Assembly: GCF_001949145.1 (NCBI RefSeq)
Contig: NW_019091424.1
Location: forward strand, 256,883-316,882
DNA length: 60,000 bases
Direction: 5' to 3'
DNA from: Acanthaster planci
Lineage: Eukaryota > Echinodermata > Asteroidea > Valvatida > Acanthasteridae
Position numbers and translations under genes: made by a program. Below the pieces are notes generated by a model. It made no database searches. It was not told where the DNA came from and worked only from the letters and a program-made list of their open reading frames with translations. The stretch's first letter is position 1, and the number at the start of each line of letters is the position of its first letter. Below, piece after piece: positions 10,591 to 25,500 of this stretch.

Positions 10591-13500
10591 ATGGCGGTGC
10601 CCTACTCGCTGGGAAATGTGATGGACGGTAGACTCGAAAGACGGAAGTTACACGATGATACAGCGCCGACCAGTGAAGTCCCGACAGCTGTGCTAATTTC
10701 CTTTGACGATGAGCCTTCATTGGAAGGAACAACGGGTAATGTGGCGGATCAGACCGCCAGTGCTATGCAGGAATACGATAGCGACAGGGCGACCGAGTCG
10801 ATGCAATTGGACACCGCGGTCGATGGCCCGTCGAGTCGGGCGCTAGCAGGTCCTGGACCGGGCGGTGGTGGTCAGGTGGTAAATGGAGCGGATGGTGACA
10901 AGGTGACCTTGGAAGCTAGCAAAATCGACTCACAGAAACGGGTAGGCTATAATATGCCGATACTGATCGTAATAAGTTATTCGGGGGTGATTGCAGAATA
11001 CCCCACCATGCGAAAATACACCCTAGGGCCCGAGGGGGCCTAAAAATCCACGTAGACTCGAGTAGAGGTTGTTCAACTTCCCGGGTATCCAGGTAACCTT
11101 GCTGCATCAAGGCATCATGTTGTGTACAGTACTGAAGTCATTTTTGAGAACGAAGCACGCATCTCACTAGGGGAAGACTAAAATAGGCGGAAGAATTTTC
11201 TAAATCCAATGTGGGTCTTGGGGAGCAGCTACATGGATACAGGGATACAAAGTGGGCCTTGTGCTGTCCTGCAAAGCAAAGTGATTGGGGAAGGTGGAAG
11301 TATTTTTGAAGTCCAATGTGGGTCCCCGGGAGCTGATATTTGGACCAGGTGGATAGTTAGGGGTAGGAATGTTGTTGATAAACGTGATAACGACACAAAT
11401 TATCGAGGAAAGAATGTTGCATCCTGCCTTAACTTTTTTCCTCACATAGGCTAGGCCTATCCCATTACATGTCAGTCAGTGAGAAATGCTGAAAAGGCAT
11501 GAATCTAGGCCTGGAAAAATGTTTAGATTTGTTTGGAAATACAGTCGTCGAAGTGGAAGCAGGATGCAACATAATTACATTCTCTCCTGTGGTTGCGTAC
11601 GGTTGTTTTTCCAATGCTGCAGGGAACGATGGAGGAGGTGAAACTTTGTGGCTATCTGAACAAGATGGGAGAAAAAGGACTGATCAAGACCTTCAAGACA
11701 AGATGGTAGGTAGATATGGGCCTCAGAAATACCTTAGATGGGTGTTCAACGTACATGTACCACCACCACCACTGTGCTGTAGGAATGATTCATGACGATG
11801 TCTGCTGGGGTCCCAGGACTATGGGTTTGTTACCTCTTTCAGGATAGCCCCATGATCGAAATGGTAGGTAGATTTGGGTCTCAGAAGAACCTTCGATGGT
11901 TTTACCACCACTGTGCAGTTTGAATATCTCACAATGTAGTCTATTTCCAAATGGTCTAGACCCTTTTTTAGGCCCTCTCATTCCCCCTTTCAGGGTGGCT
12001 CCATGCTTGGAGGCAGACTAAGGAACCCTAGACTTTTGGGGTTTTTTTGTCAGGGGGTACAAATTGAGGTCATCGCAGAGCAGTCACTTCTCATACCTCA
12101 TGAAAACTTCCAACATCCTGGCGTCAAGCCATACATTACTTTCGCATTGACAAGTACTCAGCAGTTTTGACGTTATCCAAGATAACCCCCTGCTGTCATT
12201 AGTCTCGGCATTTTGTGAAATAAACAATAATCATTGTTAAGCCATTTTCAAAGTTCTAGTACATCTAGGTTAGAAACAGTACCATGCTTGAGCTGCTTGA
12301 GCGTCATGCATTTCCCATATTTCGTTTCTTGCCCTAGCCATGTCTTTTTGAAGCAACCTTATTGGTTAGGTAACCCGATACTTTGCATTTTAAGTAAACA
12401 GACCCTTCAAAACTGACATTTGGTACAGAATGTCTGTACATGTAGTTGTGAACACTATCCGTTATCCAACCTGATGGAGAGAAAGAGGCTTCTCAGTAGA
12501 AAACCAGGAGCCTGCAACTTGCACATACACCAAACATGGCATTTTCCCTGACAAATGACAGAAGTGATGAGCAGTACATACGTGTTTGATGATAACATCA
12601 CTCTACACATCCTGTATTGGGATTCTACTGTGTGCTTCGTTCTTGTACAATGTGGTCCCATTGTCTAGACGTTTAACAGGAAGTGTCCATAAGACAGCGT
12701 GTGATTACGTAGAAGCTATCAAAAGCTGTAATGTACACTTTGTATTCACTAGTGAACGTGAACACTGTTATAGTGTGCTAGTTCTTACGTTCAAGTGTTC
12801 ACCTTCCTATCACAAGCGTGCCATGAAGTGATATTTTGGAGACTTGCTAATCTGAACAATAGGCCCATACATTTTTAAGTGTACATGTAGTATCCTAACT
12901 GGAGTGTTTTTAACTTGAAGGCTGACGATCTGTATCAAAGCCCCACACTTCACCATAGTAAATGTACAATGTACATGTATTACCAATATAGGTGTTGAGA
13001 TCTTACTGTTTAACCTAAGGAAGAGGTTAAGAATCTGCCCCTTAACTTTTTTCTTGGATTTGATTTAATTTGATTTGATTTGATTTCCACATTGAGAGTG
13101 TGTCAACTGATGACTTACTTAGGTCTCAGTCCCAGAGTTATTTAATTTGGAGTTCCCACTTCTAGGTGATGTCCAATTTTCAGGAATACAGTACATGACC
13201 ACACCGTACTTTTCATTCTATGCACTTGAGGAATGGTGTCCTGATGATAGCATGCTTTACTAATGATTGAATTACAAAGCGAAGCTTGACTGACTGTTTG
13301 AACAGTACTCGCGGTGAATTGGAAATGTAGGGGGGGGTAGAGTCTGGCTGTGAACAACTGGTTCCTCATCTTCCCTTCTCTGCAGGTTTGTCTTTGACAA
13401 TCAAAGATGTCGTCTTTATTACTACAGAACACCACAAGATTTATTGCCTCTTGGGTAAGAATTCCAATTCCCTTCAGAACTTTCAGATTTATTTGGAATC

Positions 13501-16500
13501 TACATGTACTGTATTTTTGGAGGTGGAGATTTCAAGGAAACTTGTCTTTTTTCCCTTTATTCTACTCTCAACTAGTCAGCGGTATTTGATCAGTCTCAAA
13601 TATTTTACAATTAACAGAAAGTCTACCACTTGTAATTATGTTCCAGTGTCATCTCCATGTTGGTCCTCCCATTTGGGCGGGATCTGCCCCCTTTAAGCCC
13701 ACTTGTGACTGCATATTTTATGACCCAAATGGAAAACATCATTTTCTGTTGATTATATCATGAAAAGCTTAAAATTTATGCTTTTTTGCCCGGTGTTCTG
13801 TAGGTCTATTGATATTGCGAATGCGTCATTCAACTTTGAGGCCAGTGACTCCACCGGTACAGGCCACTTTCACATCTCGTAAGTTTTTCCCTTGATACGC
13901 AGTCTGTCTAATTAACCTACAAACGAGCGCATTAATTCATGATCACAATGTCAGTGGAATCATAGTACTCCTGAGCTGCCCACTTTTTCAAACCTGTTAT
14001 TGCGGAACTTTTTGAAGGAGCATCTTCCAAAATGCCATTTACATGTGTGTTGCACAGTAAAGCTTTCCTTTTTCTCCATATAATGAGCATACATGGACAT
14101 GTACATTGGACTTCTCATTTTGGATTGGTTGTAGGACGGGCGGCCGTGTTTACCAACTACAAGCCAAGGACAGACACACCATGATGTTCTGGTTACAAGA
14201 ATTACAGGTACACATATACAGCCACTAGCTGCAGAATGATTCCATTCACCTCCCACCCATTATGGGCCCTGCAAAAAGAGGGGGTCATGCCTTACCCCTT
14301 CCCAGTTGGAAAAGTGGGGGACCACTGCCCCTCTGCCCCCCTCTCCTGCTGGCCGTGAATACAGGGTATGCTTCCAAGCGATTTTAGAAGCATTTTGGGT
14401 GTAGAATTTTAAAGAAATTTTATTATCTCGCTCATATTTTTTTCCAGATTGTGAGTAAATTGTTTGAAATACTCAGCGAACAATGTCATGGTTTTATTGG
14501 ATTCAAAGATCTATAAGAAAGAAATCAAATTCAAATTAGAGGCATGTGAAAGTGTTACATAGCCTTGAGTGATTTCAATTTCACTTTCCATGTTCAGACT
14601 GAGAAAAGAATGTGACTGGTTAGTAGCATCCTTCCGTGTTTAACCCAGGACCAAATTTCCACAAATTATAATTTTGATACACCTGAACACCTCTTGAATA
14701 GAGGTAGTGTTGTGTAGTCAAGTACTTTTCGAGTATCAAGTTGTCTGCCAAACTAGTTAGGAGGGAACAAAGCTAGGTACGGGGACATTTGATGGCACAT
14801 TTCCACTCACATATCTGTTATCAAATTGAATGCCTACCATCCAAAATCACATGACTTAAAATCCTCTATTCAAGTCCATCACAAGACCAGTCACAAGACT
14901 AGTCACAAGACCAGTCACAAGACTAGCCACTGGTCACAAGATAGACCACTTACAAGACAAGTCACAAGACCAGTCACAAGTAACAAAGTGAACATTGACA
15001 AAGGAATGATTTTGTTGGACTTCATTTCGAACAGGAGGTCGCATGATGGTCTTGTGATGGCCTTGTGATGGCCTTGTGATCATCTTGTGATGTTCTTGTG
15101 ATGGTCTTGTGATGGCCTTGTGATGGCCTTGTGATCATCTTTTGATGGTCTTTAGGGGTCTAGACTACTGCACTGCAGCAGTGCACATATCTGAATTATG
15201 GAGTTGTATGTGTCTTCCATCTTGTACGGATTTTGAAGACTTGATGTTGATTATTTTTGTAGGAGCGTCGCAGAGCTTATAGCCACCAGAGAACCTCCCT
15301 GCAAAGAGACAAATCCCTGGGTCATGTGTCACCAACATCCTTGGTAAGAATCGAGGCAGAAAACTTTGGGCTTTTCCTCTGTCAATAAATACTCAACACA
15401 CTAAAACTAAAAACAACTTCAAAGCCAAATACTCAATGAGTAATGCAAGTTGGGTAGTTTTGAGCGTGTATATCCACAAACCCAAAATCCAATCAAAAAG
15501 AGCAGCAGCGTGGTCCAAAATCTCTCCGTTTTAATATTACCCAAAACTTTTTTCTAATTCAGTAAAACCTTTCTGACAGTAAGCACAGCCTCCCAGTTTC
15601 ATTTACCAATGAGAATTAGATGAAAAATAATGACAGGGATGGAAAAAACGTCTCCAGGACATTGCAGATAGGCCTGGATAGATTCGGATTCACTTCAATC
15701 AGCTTATCAAGTCTGTTGTCAACTTTGCTTTCTCATGTTAGTACATATGGGACAGGTTAGCACAAGTTCTACTGAGCTTCCCCATCACCAACTATTTCAG
15801 GCACGCATTTCATCAGGGCTGTGAGTTGTTAAGGCTATGTCCAAATCAACTGGCTGCGACTATGAATAACACGCATGTCTATGGGGAGGAGCTGCACTTT
15901 TTAGCCACAGCTACGACTTTCAGGCAAAGTCTTAGCCTCAAGATGACAGGTTATCAACTAATGCAACCACTGTCAACTGTGAAATTCCCTTTTTCAAACT
16001 TTAACTGATCAGTTGACTTCCAATTGGACTGTTTTCCATTGCAGCAACCAAAGACTGGTCTTGTCAGTACGCAGAAGATCAAGGATAGGAGTGGAGATCC
16101 ATTCAGAGGTCAGTCTTGAAACCTAAACGTGCGCATACCTTACAGACACATTGTGGAATTTCCTAACTTCTAAAGTCAGTTAATTTTTGATTTGCTCCTT
16201 TCCACAGGGTTGCCCCCTATTCTAGGGCCAGTGGAACTGCCCACACATTCAGTGGGTGAGTCTACGGCGCATACCATGCAACAAACAGGGATGTTCAATC
16301 TCTCTCTGACAAACCTCAAAACAGAAATACGAAACCAAATGTCCAGTCTGGGGTAAGTTTTTAGGGGACAGACAGTTTCATTATTTTCCACTTTTAAATA
16401 TTTGAAAAGTAGATGGTATGTGTTGTATGCATACCTTTCATCATAGGAATAAAAATAGGTTTTTTTTACTCAGTTGCGCTAGAATCTGCAGGATGCAAGA

Positions 16501-19500
16501 ATTGAATTTGTTTGAATTTGACTCAAATTTCACCCTCTCTTGTGCTTGGTTTCAGCTTACGTCGTAATGCATCAGACGAAGCCCCTTTAGTAAATCTTGC
16601 CTCGGAGACATCACAGACAGACCCACCAAAAGCAGTCAAAAGGTAACATGATGAATTTCATCAAACTCCAGCTATTTTACTCATGCATATCGAGGGCCGT
16701 TTTTTTGGCCATGGTTTGCGTGAGAATGAACAATGTGGCGTGTAAGTCAGCAATCTCTAAAGTGTCTAGACAGGTTTGCAAAACAAATTTTAATGTGTTC
16801 CATGTGCGTGCTGATTGGTCCACAACTTGCATATTACAATTCATAATTCAGGTCATGATTTTCTTCAGTTCGTTTCATTTTCCGGAAGAAAAACTTTGAT
16901 TTCCATGGTAACAGTACATTATTGTCTTACTTTTTCCTCCACATTAGACCCTCTTCACTGAATACAGCTCCCTCTAGTGGCAATCAGGAGCCAGGTCAGT
17001 CAGAAAGTTTACCGCCAGCAGATCAAGGAACAAGGAAAGCGTACGAGTCATTCAAAGCTGGATTTATCAAGTAAGATATCTGTAACCATGGTAACCGTTA
17101 CCGCCTATTTGAAGGTTGTCAGCTCTTTCCATTTCAAATTTTTTCCAAATTTTCACAGTTTCTTTTAACCATTCCGCTGTTTGCCTGAGGAATTAATCCC
17201 TGCACACGTTTACTGTTACTTTTTTTAATGACCGTGGCAGAAATAGAAAGAAGAACTCATCGTTTTCTTGTTCACTTTTTCTTTCCAGTTTCATAACAGC
17301 TTTATTACTGATATTCTAGTAACATCTGGTTGCTTACGACTGTGGCCTGCAACCTACAGAAGTAGGCATGGGGGCCAAATAAGTTGTACTTCTCTTCCAC
17401 CATGTTTGAAAAAAGCCACCAAGCTTTAAAGTCCAACCGCCAAGTTTAAAATGTGGGGTTACATTTCCATTTGGGAATATTTCAACCAATGGGCCTATAA
17501 AGTGTAATCTCAAGAAATAATTACTATTATTGTCTGGAATTGCTTCCAATTCCAAAGATGGCAGGGATGCCAAAAGTATTGTAGCTTGTTGACAAGGTCC
17601 TTAAGTATTAAAATCATTATGCCCCCCCTCCATTTATTTTTGTCATCCCTATCAAGCTTGAAATTCTCAGCCCTAGCACTGTTCAGAGGATATAAACTGA
17701 GAGTAATAATGTAACATAACAGTGAATCCTGAGAGAACCCGTCTCGGGCCTTGTCTGCAGGGTTTGCCATACTCAGGTTGGCTTTGTTCAGCTTCATTTA
17801 TTTATTTATGTCATTTTTTGTCTACCTCATCTCCGTCGGCTTTCTAAGGCCAACCCTGGATCAACCCAAACAGGAAATAGTCTCAGAGGAAATAGTGTTC
17901 TTTCATAACAAGACAACCACATGTAACCTTTAAGCTAGAAGATTATCCTTGTGTGAACAGTCTGATGACAACCTCTGTATTTGAAGACTAAATACACTTG
18001 TTAGTTTGTCATTGGTTTCATGAGTCCACTGTAGTTGTACTAATTGATTGATATACAGTACCAGTCGTTGATTGCTGTTGTGGCAAAATATCAAATATTT
18101 ACAACCTTTGGGTATAAATAATATAGGTCTTAAAAAACAAAACAAAACAAAGCATATTGAGCACTGTGTGAAAAAAAGCAAGGAAGATTATGCCCAGAGC
18201 CGCTTGGCTAGTTAAAATGTGCTAAGTGGAGCTTTGTATGCGTATACTGTCTGATTTGTCGATGTTTTCATGTGGTAATACATGACACAAATTAGCTTGA
18301 GATGTACAGAGATAATGGAAGTGAAAGGAGAGTTTCAGGAAGTGAAATGGAAATAACACACGCTTGCCTCCAATTACATCAACAGGTCTTTACATGCACC
18401 TGTTATTTTAACTAATCATGGTTTGTTTCAGAACTCAAAATAACAGACAGCCAGGGAGTGTTGAATGACTTGTCAGTTTGCAGAAATCATGTAAAAGATG
18501 AAGGTAGAAATTTCTAAGCAGCATTAGAAAATCCCCCTAGTGAAAACGTACATGTAATATACACATACATACCTGTTCAATCATAATTGAACCATGTGTT
18601 TTGTGATCTGTCGGGCAATTGTCCAATGGAAGACTTTCAAAAGACTGTAAAGAAATCAGTAACCATGTTCAGGCAAGTACTGTGAATTCTACATGTACAT
18701 CTTACAAATTGTGACTTGGTTTATTTACTTGGGTCAAAGTGTTTCCTGGTCGGAGCTTGTCCATCTTCGCTCACTCGTAAAACCTGACAACCTGTGATCA
18801 TGACTTTCTCTTTTGCATTTATTACCCGATTAATTCAAGATTGATTTATTGTCGAAGGAATGTTGGAGTTAACAATTAGTTCTTGCTGTGATGTGGGACA
18901 TGAAGTTTTAACACCCAACTATAGTCCATGATAACACAATGTGATGTTCAGTGGTGAGGGTGACATGCATTTTTATTGCCTGGTCATGTAATCGTTGAAG
19001 GCAACTCCCAACAGTATTCAAGACAGAGGTGTGACAAATGTTGAATTCTCACCTGTGTTTCACTTTCATACCAGGAAGTTTGGTAGGACTAGTTCTGCTG
19101 ACATACCGTCCCCGACCGCAGTATGGTTTGAGAATGAATCAGTGCAAGACTACGAGTGTGCCCAGTGTAGGAAGGTTAGCATTATTATGAAATCAGACCA
19201 AACCCTGGAGAACATTCAAGTGCCCTGTCCCATCTCTCTCACGTTTGTTGACAATCTTGCCTCTGCATCTATGTGTACTTGGTTCACTTTGTATAAAACT
19301 CCTTAAAACAACTTGCAAACATTTGGGCTAAAAGTTTCAACTCGTGAGAAAATGTAAGATGCAGTACCCAACTTTTAATTTACTGGTACGTCTAAATGCT
19401 ACAAGAGCTGACTCAATATCTGTGTAATATTTCCTACCCAACCCCCTGGCCCTGTTCTGTAGTAATTGGTACCACCATCTTTATTTGCTGCAGACCTTAA

Positions 19501-22500
19501 TCATGACGCTGACATGTTTGTCTTGTTCCCTGTAGACCCATTGGCCGCACAGCGTGTGTAGTAATACAACTTCACATATTGTTAAAAGGGACCAGACCAT
19601 TGTCCTTCCAGCCTCAGTTTGGTTACACTACTTTGAATAATAGAAAAGCAATATGGCTGCCCCCGTGATAGAGATCTATAGCGACAGGTTCTGCTCACAC
19701 ATTCTCTGGCCTGAACAGGTAGTCTGTCTTCTTGGTCCCTACAGTTCCACTCTCAGTTGAATGCAGTCCAGGAGGAGTTGGAGTTAGTGGAGAACGAAGT
19801 CAAGGCAAGCCAAGAGGTTATCACCATGCTGCATAAGCAACTTACAGCCACACAGATGGAACATTCCACCAAGTAAGGCACAGAGTCGACATTTTGGAAA
19901 ACACCTCTCAGAATAGGCCAGAAATTAAAGTCGCTATGTGTGATTTTAGGTTGTAGCACTTCATGGTAACAAAAAATGTTTCATAACTGTTGCAGATAAT
20001 TCTGTCATAGACCCATCCAGTAAGCGTTCGCAGTGTTATAACGAATCACTAAATTTGTGACTCAAGTCGAGTGGAGTCATTAAGGCAAGAAGTTGAGTCA
20101 AGTATCGAGCTCGAGTCAATTTGAGTCACAAACTTTTGAACAAAATGAAATAAAAACATAATTAAATGTACTAGTAAGTCATTTTTGGGTATTTTTATTT
20201 TCATTTAGACTTAGTGAAAATAAATTGGGGTGACAGGTACATGTATCTAGCCAACTAAAGTTTGGCTTTAATTTTTTGAGACTTGAGTACTCAAGCCCAG
20301 TCTCCTTCAGAGATTTGAGTCCAGTCATTTGGTTGAAAGTTTTGCATTAGCACTGTGATTGCTAATGGTTGACTTCAATAATTGATTGATTATTGACGAA
20401 CGATTAATTTACACCAATGGGAGACTTAGAGACGTGTGGCAGCAAACATACCAGGCCTTTTTACCCGTACTGCACATGTGCGCTTTGCTCTGAGCATGTT
20501 CAATACTGTTAACAAGGACTGGTTTATCGACTGCCACCAGAATCAAATTCTTGCATTTCCTTCAAACCTTCAGTGTTTTTGTACCTGTGCAATTCCAATG
20601 TCACCAGAATGGAAACTTTCAAAGTTTTTATGTCGGCTGCACTGGCTTTTGGCTCTTTCAATTTGTTGTTTTTTTTCCAGCGACATCTTCCTACAGAGTA
20701 AGACGGACAAGGAAAAGTTGTTGATCTTAAATCGTAAGGACAAGCAACTGATCCAGTTAGAACAGTTGCTTCAGGAAATGAGGGAAGATCGTGATAGGGT
20801 CGTGGAACAGTTAAGGTATGTGAGAGTATAAACTCGCCAATTCCTTATAAAGCGTATCCCTTGTGAGCTTGTGACTGGCCTAGTGAAGGGACTTGTGACT
20901 GGCCTTGTGAAGGAACTTGTGACTGGCCTTGTGAAGGAACTTGTGACTGGCCTTGTGAAGGGACTTGTGACTGGCCGTGTGAAGGAACTTGTGACTTGCC
21001 TTGTGAAGGAACTTGTGACTTGCCTTGTGAAGGGACTTGTGACTGGCCTTGTGAAGGGACTTGTGACTGGCCTTGTGAAGGGACTTGTGACTGGCCTTGT
21101 GAAAGAACTTGTGACTGGCCCAGTGAAGGGACTTGTGACTGGCCTTGTGAAGGGACTTGTGACTGGCCTTGTGAAAGAACTTGTGACTGGCCCAGTGAAG
21201 GGACTTGTGACTGGCCTTGTGAAGGAACTTGTGACTGGCCTTGTGAAGGGACTTGTGACTGGCCGTGTGAAGGAACTTGTGACTTGCCTTGTGAAGGAAC
21301 TTGTGACTTGCCTTGTGAAGGGACTTGTGACTGGCCTTGTGAAGGGACTTGTGACTGGCTTTGTGAAGGGACTTGTTATAAATTAGTACCGTCTAATGTC
21401 TCCAGCTCTTCAGACTCATTTTGTGAGCCAGTCCAGGATGACAAGAAAGAAGTGGTAGTTGGCTAGCTATTGGAGAGTAAAGCCGCATCGAAAATAAGCC
21501 TTCAGAGCCTTGTCTATACCTGCTGTCTGCATGTGACCATGTATTCACCATCAGGGAAGACGCAGACGCAGACTCTAGCCACAAGACTCAACTTTTGCCT
21601 CAGTGGAGTGTAATGCCTTCGGATACTCACAGAAATCTCACCTCTGTTCAAAGCCTTCTCAGTGCATATAATTCACCTGGAAATGAAATGCACCAGACAT
21701 GCATGAATCTTGCAAAGAGTCCACCGGAATTGCTGTATGAATTCAGTCCCTTATACTGCATCTTTTGTGTCCGCAGGTCAAAGGAGAGAGAAGTCGATCA
21801 TTTGAATGAGCAAATATCGATGTTCATGGAGCTGATCACCGCAAAGGATCAAGTGGTCATGTCACTCACATCGAGGGTGAGTAAGTTGCTCTTATATATT
21901 TTTACAGAGTAGTAACTCGGGAAATTGAAGCAATTTGTTTCAGTCTTTTTTTTTTATGAGGGTAAACTCCATCAGTGCACAGCACTGCTTTCCAAAGAGG
22001 CCCTCAATTAAAACACAATCAGTAAAAAGTAAAATTATTATAGAAACCGTTATTCTTAAAAAGCGCAGCAAAAAAATGTTACTTACAATGAAGTTACATA
22101 GGACATTAATACGGGAAAGAGTAAAACTTGTTAAGAAAATCAAACTTAAAATACAAAAGTCTATAAACAAATAAACATAAAAATGAGGTCATTGGCAGAC
22201 CTTTAGAATGATTGGTGTTCGGATTACATTATTATATGTATTAATTAGATAAGATGATATGATTAATGTGGTTTTGTTAATTACCAGGTTTGTGAAGATC
22301 AGTTGTGTCAGGTGCAACTAACAGTGGTGCTTATGGAGGGTAATTTGTTGCTGAAAAATTGTCTGTAGATGGCTGTCTTTCTTTGACATACATTAGCTTC
22401 TTTGTTAAGGTGCATGAATTGGAGCAGAATGAGCCCATCAGGCTGACTACCAAACCCCAGGGGACACTACAACACAGACCGTTGTCCGGACCCCAGGGCA

Positions 22501-25500
22501 GAGGGTCGGGCTCCTTCACTGAGCGCACCACTGATATTCCATTCATTGACCAGGCTGCCTTTGACAAACTCAAGGTACTTGCATGCTGATTATACAGACG
22601 TTCCACCAATTCCCATGTTTTTCCCCACTTGGTAAAATCTTTAAAAACTTATTTATAAGTGAAGCCCATAACAGGAACACCTGTTGCTCAAGATTCTTCG
22701 ACTTTCAATTTTTGAATTTCCAGCCACCTGTTATGCTGCAACTGAAGCCGTCACTTGATTTATCCTGACTGGTTCAAATTCCCTTCTTACCGGATTGCTA
22801 TTTGACTTGAATGACTTCTGCTTGCATTTATAAGATATCCATTGGGCTGATATTCCTGTCTTTGCAGGACGCTTGTCAGGCCTTCGAGACACAGAACAAG
22901 TTCCTCAACACGGAGATCCTTGAGCTGAACAAGATCCGAGAAGATGACCTCCTGAGAGAGAGAATGATGTTTGAGTAAGCGATGTCATCTTGGTCTCGTA
23001 GATAACATAAGATGCTTGTGATGAAAACAGTTTCCTCGTGCAGATTAGTACGTCACATGTTTTTGAACGGTACCCATTTTCCTTTCGTAGGAAGCATTCT
23101 GAGTTGGAAGCGGAGTTTTACAGGACTCAGAGTAAATACTTGCTGCTACTTGACCAGCTGAAAACACCCAAACGAGGTAAAACTAAAAATGGAATAACCC
23201 AACCTCATCAGAATGAAGTAAGATGGAGCCCAACAACGATATTGCCTTATGTGGGGCTAGATGGATACCTGTTAAAGAGTGACAATTCAAATAGTGTGCT
23301 CTCTTTGGAATACTGGGGGGATTTTTGGAGTTTGCTGAAGGTCCTTTGTAACAAACTCAGTGGAGTCATGGCTAAGGAATGGAAACATATATACAACTCA
23401 GAACAAATGTACACTGATATTCTGAGTTCTATATGATGGTGTGCTGATGGTTTAATTCAGAGAGACAATACACATGTGCAAAGTGATGAATGAAGAATGA
23501 ATTAACAGGTGATTGCACAGGTGTATTGGCAGCTGTTATGTTAAATGCTCAGATGAATTCACGAGTGTTGTATGAATGCACAGACATGTTGGCAGATGTA
23601 CTGATGAATGGGCAAATGGAGATACATGTATATTGATAGGTGTACTGATAATGAATGGGAAGACAGGTGTAACATGACCATGGCGATACATGTATGTTGA
23701 CAGGTGGACTGATGAATGGGCAGACAGGTGTAACATGACTATGGATCTATACATGTATGTTAACAGGTACATTGGTGAATTTGCTGTATAAAGAAGACTT
23801 TCATGCACTGTGTTATATGTCTAGGTTCAGACTTAGTCAATGAGACAGATGATGAGCTGATCTCTAGGCTGATCGAGGAAGCCATCGAGTCGGATACCAA
23901 TGATCAGACACAACCCTCAACTCAGGCAGTCGTCAAGTAAGCTACCACAGTCATCTCTAAACTCGAAATACATATTTAATTCAGAATACAAATCTGTTTA
24001 ATTCAGAATACAAATCTGCTTAATGATAGAAATACATTTGTAGGCTTCAGCTCAGGGTATCTGGTTTTCTCCACAAAAACACAAAGACTCTGTAAGCAGT
24101 GCTGCAGTTGAGACCATCGTAAGACCAGCTACTAGACGGGCGTAAAGTGACAAGTTTACAGTTCATTTGAATAGCTTCTGACTTAATGACAAACAAATAG
24201 GGTGTCTAAATTATGGATAATTGGCTCCACAGTGAAAGGTACGATCGCTACGGCTTCATTCAAGAGATGGAAGAGAACGGAGAAGAGGCTAGCAAACTGG
24301 CGTCCAAAGCAGCTGTGGCTCAGAGACGGTCAGAAGAGATTGAGGTAAGGTGAAGCCCTAAGAAACAAGGGCAGATCAGGAGAGTGGGGATCATGCTTCC
24401 CTTCCGCCCACCCTGAAAAAGGAGCCAAAAACTCCAACTCACTCCCACAAAAAACCCAGTTTGACTCCCCCCCCGGGAAAAAAAATGGTTCTGGATTCAT
24501 ACTTTGATCAGAAACAGTTACCACTCTGTTTCTTTGTCTTCAGACTTACACTGTGTATCATATTTATTATTTATCTTGCAAAGCTTAACTGAAGTTAAAT
24601 GTTTGTCATTAATTTACACTTTCTGATTACAAATAATATTTGATTTTAGTTTATTCCTTGAGGTTCTGTATGACTTGGTAAATGCAGGACGATGCAAATG
24701 AAAAATACCCTACAACATCACCAGACTACGGCAGTGGAAATTCACTGAGAAAACTACAAGTTTTTTTTTTTTACAAATTTCCTTTCATATCCAGATCAGA
24801 TGTTTGCTACACGCAAATTACCCAGACTTTAATAAAAACCAGAATGACTCTACAAAAAGTCTTGTACCTCCGGATTTCATGGAGAATGAGTTGAAAAAGA
24901 CACCATTGTTTTTTAATTAACATATTTAAATGGATATCTCTTTATTATTTCTGTCTTCTTTGCAGTCACAGCGGTCTGACCGTGGTATATCATTGTCTAT
25001 CAAATGGGAAAATTATCTTGTACAGCATGGAGATGGAGAACTAACTAAAACGGTAAGAATTCAGCGGCCTACGAGCCGGACCAAGAGAACGTGCAATTTT
25101 CCTCTGGTAGGAACTGCACTCTCCTGGTTCACAAACAAGTATGAAGTGCACTGTATGGTTGCATCGCTCTGAACAAAATCAACGCTCCACACCAACGTGG
25201 CTCTGTTCAACCGATGAGGAGATACTTCTGCTCAAGGCAGATTTCTACAAACTTTAAGGACTGGCATAACTTCGCTTACATCACATTTCATTGCATAAGG
25301 TGTGCTGCAAATTAGGACGCACTTCAAGTTAAGTGGCATAAATTGTGCCGAACACTAACTAATCATGTTGAGCCAAAGCTCATCATTGCTCAACTTAACA
25401 GGGTGTGTGGCACAGTTTGATCTTTGTATTTGGAGATAATGAAAATTGTTTGGCCATAAGAAACTTCAACATTATTTTGCCTGGTTCCAATAAAGAAAAG

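Larger units (their letters stand above)
19745..25052 (+). other. Coiled-coil exons of the TBC1D2-type gene
   Basis: Exons 19745-19872, 20681-20815, 21777-21876, 22410-22574, 22868-22974, 23091-23176, 23825-23936, 24233-24344 and 24966-25052 encode Glu/Lys/Leu-rich heptad sequence (for example AVQEELELVENEVKASQEV and LQEMREDRDRVVEQLR). They are followed by the conserved family signature TQNKFLNTEILELNKIRE. In TBC1D2 proteins this region binds active Rac1 and oligomerises. A 24-nt candidate exon at 22288-22311 would add eight residues without changing frame. Confidence 0.85.

Noticed and set aside
20871-21466. Two overlapping open frames of 171 and 156 codons with eight-residue periodicity
   Set aside because: They are produced by the 24-bp minisatellite in an intron of the TBC1D2-type gene; no good splice sites join them to exons.
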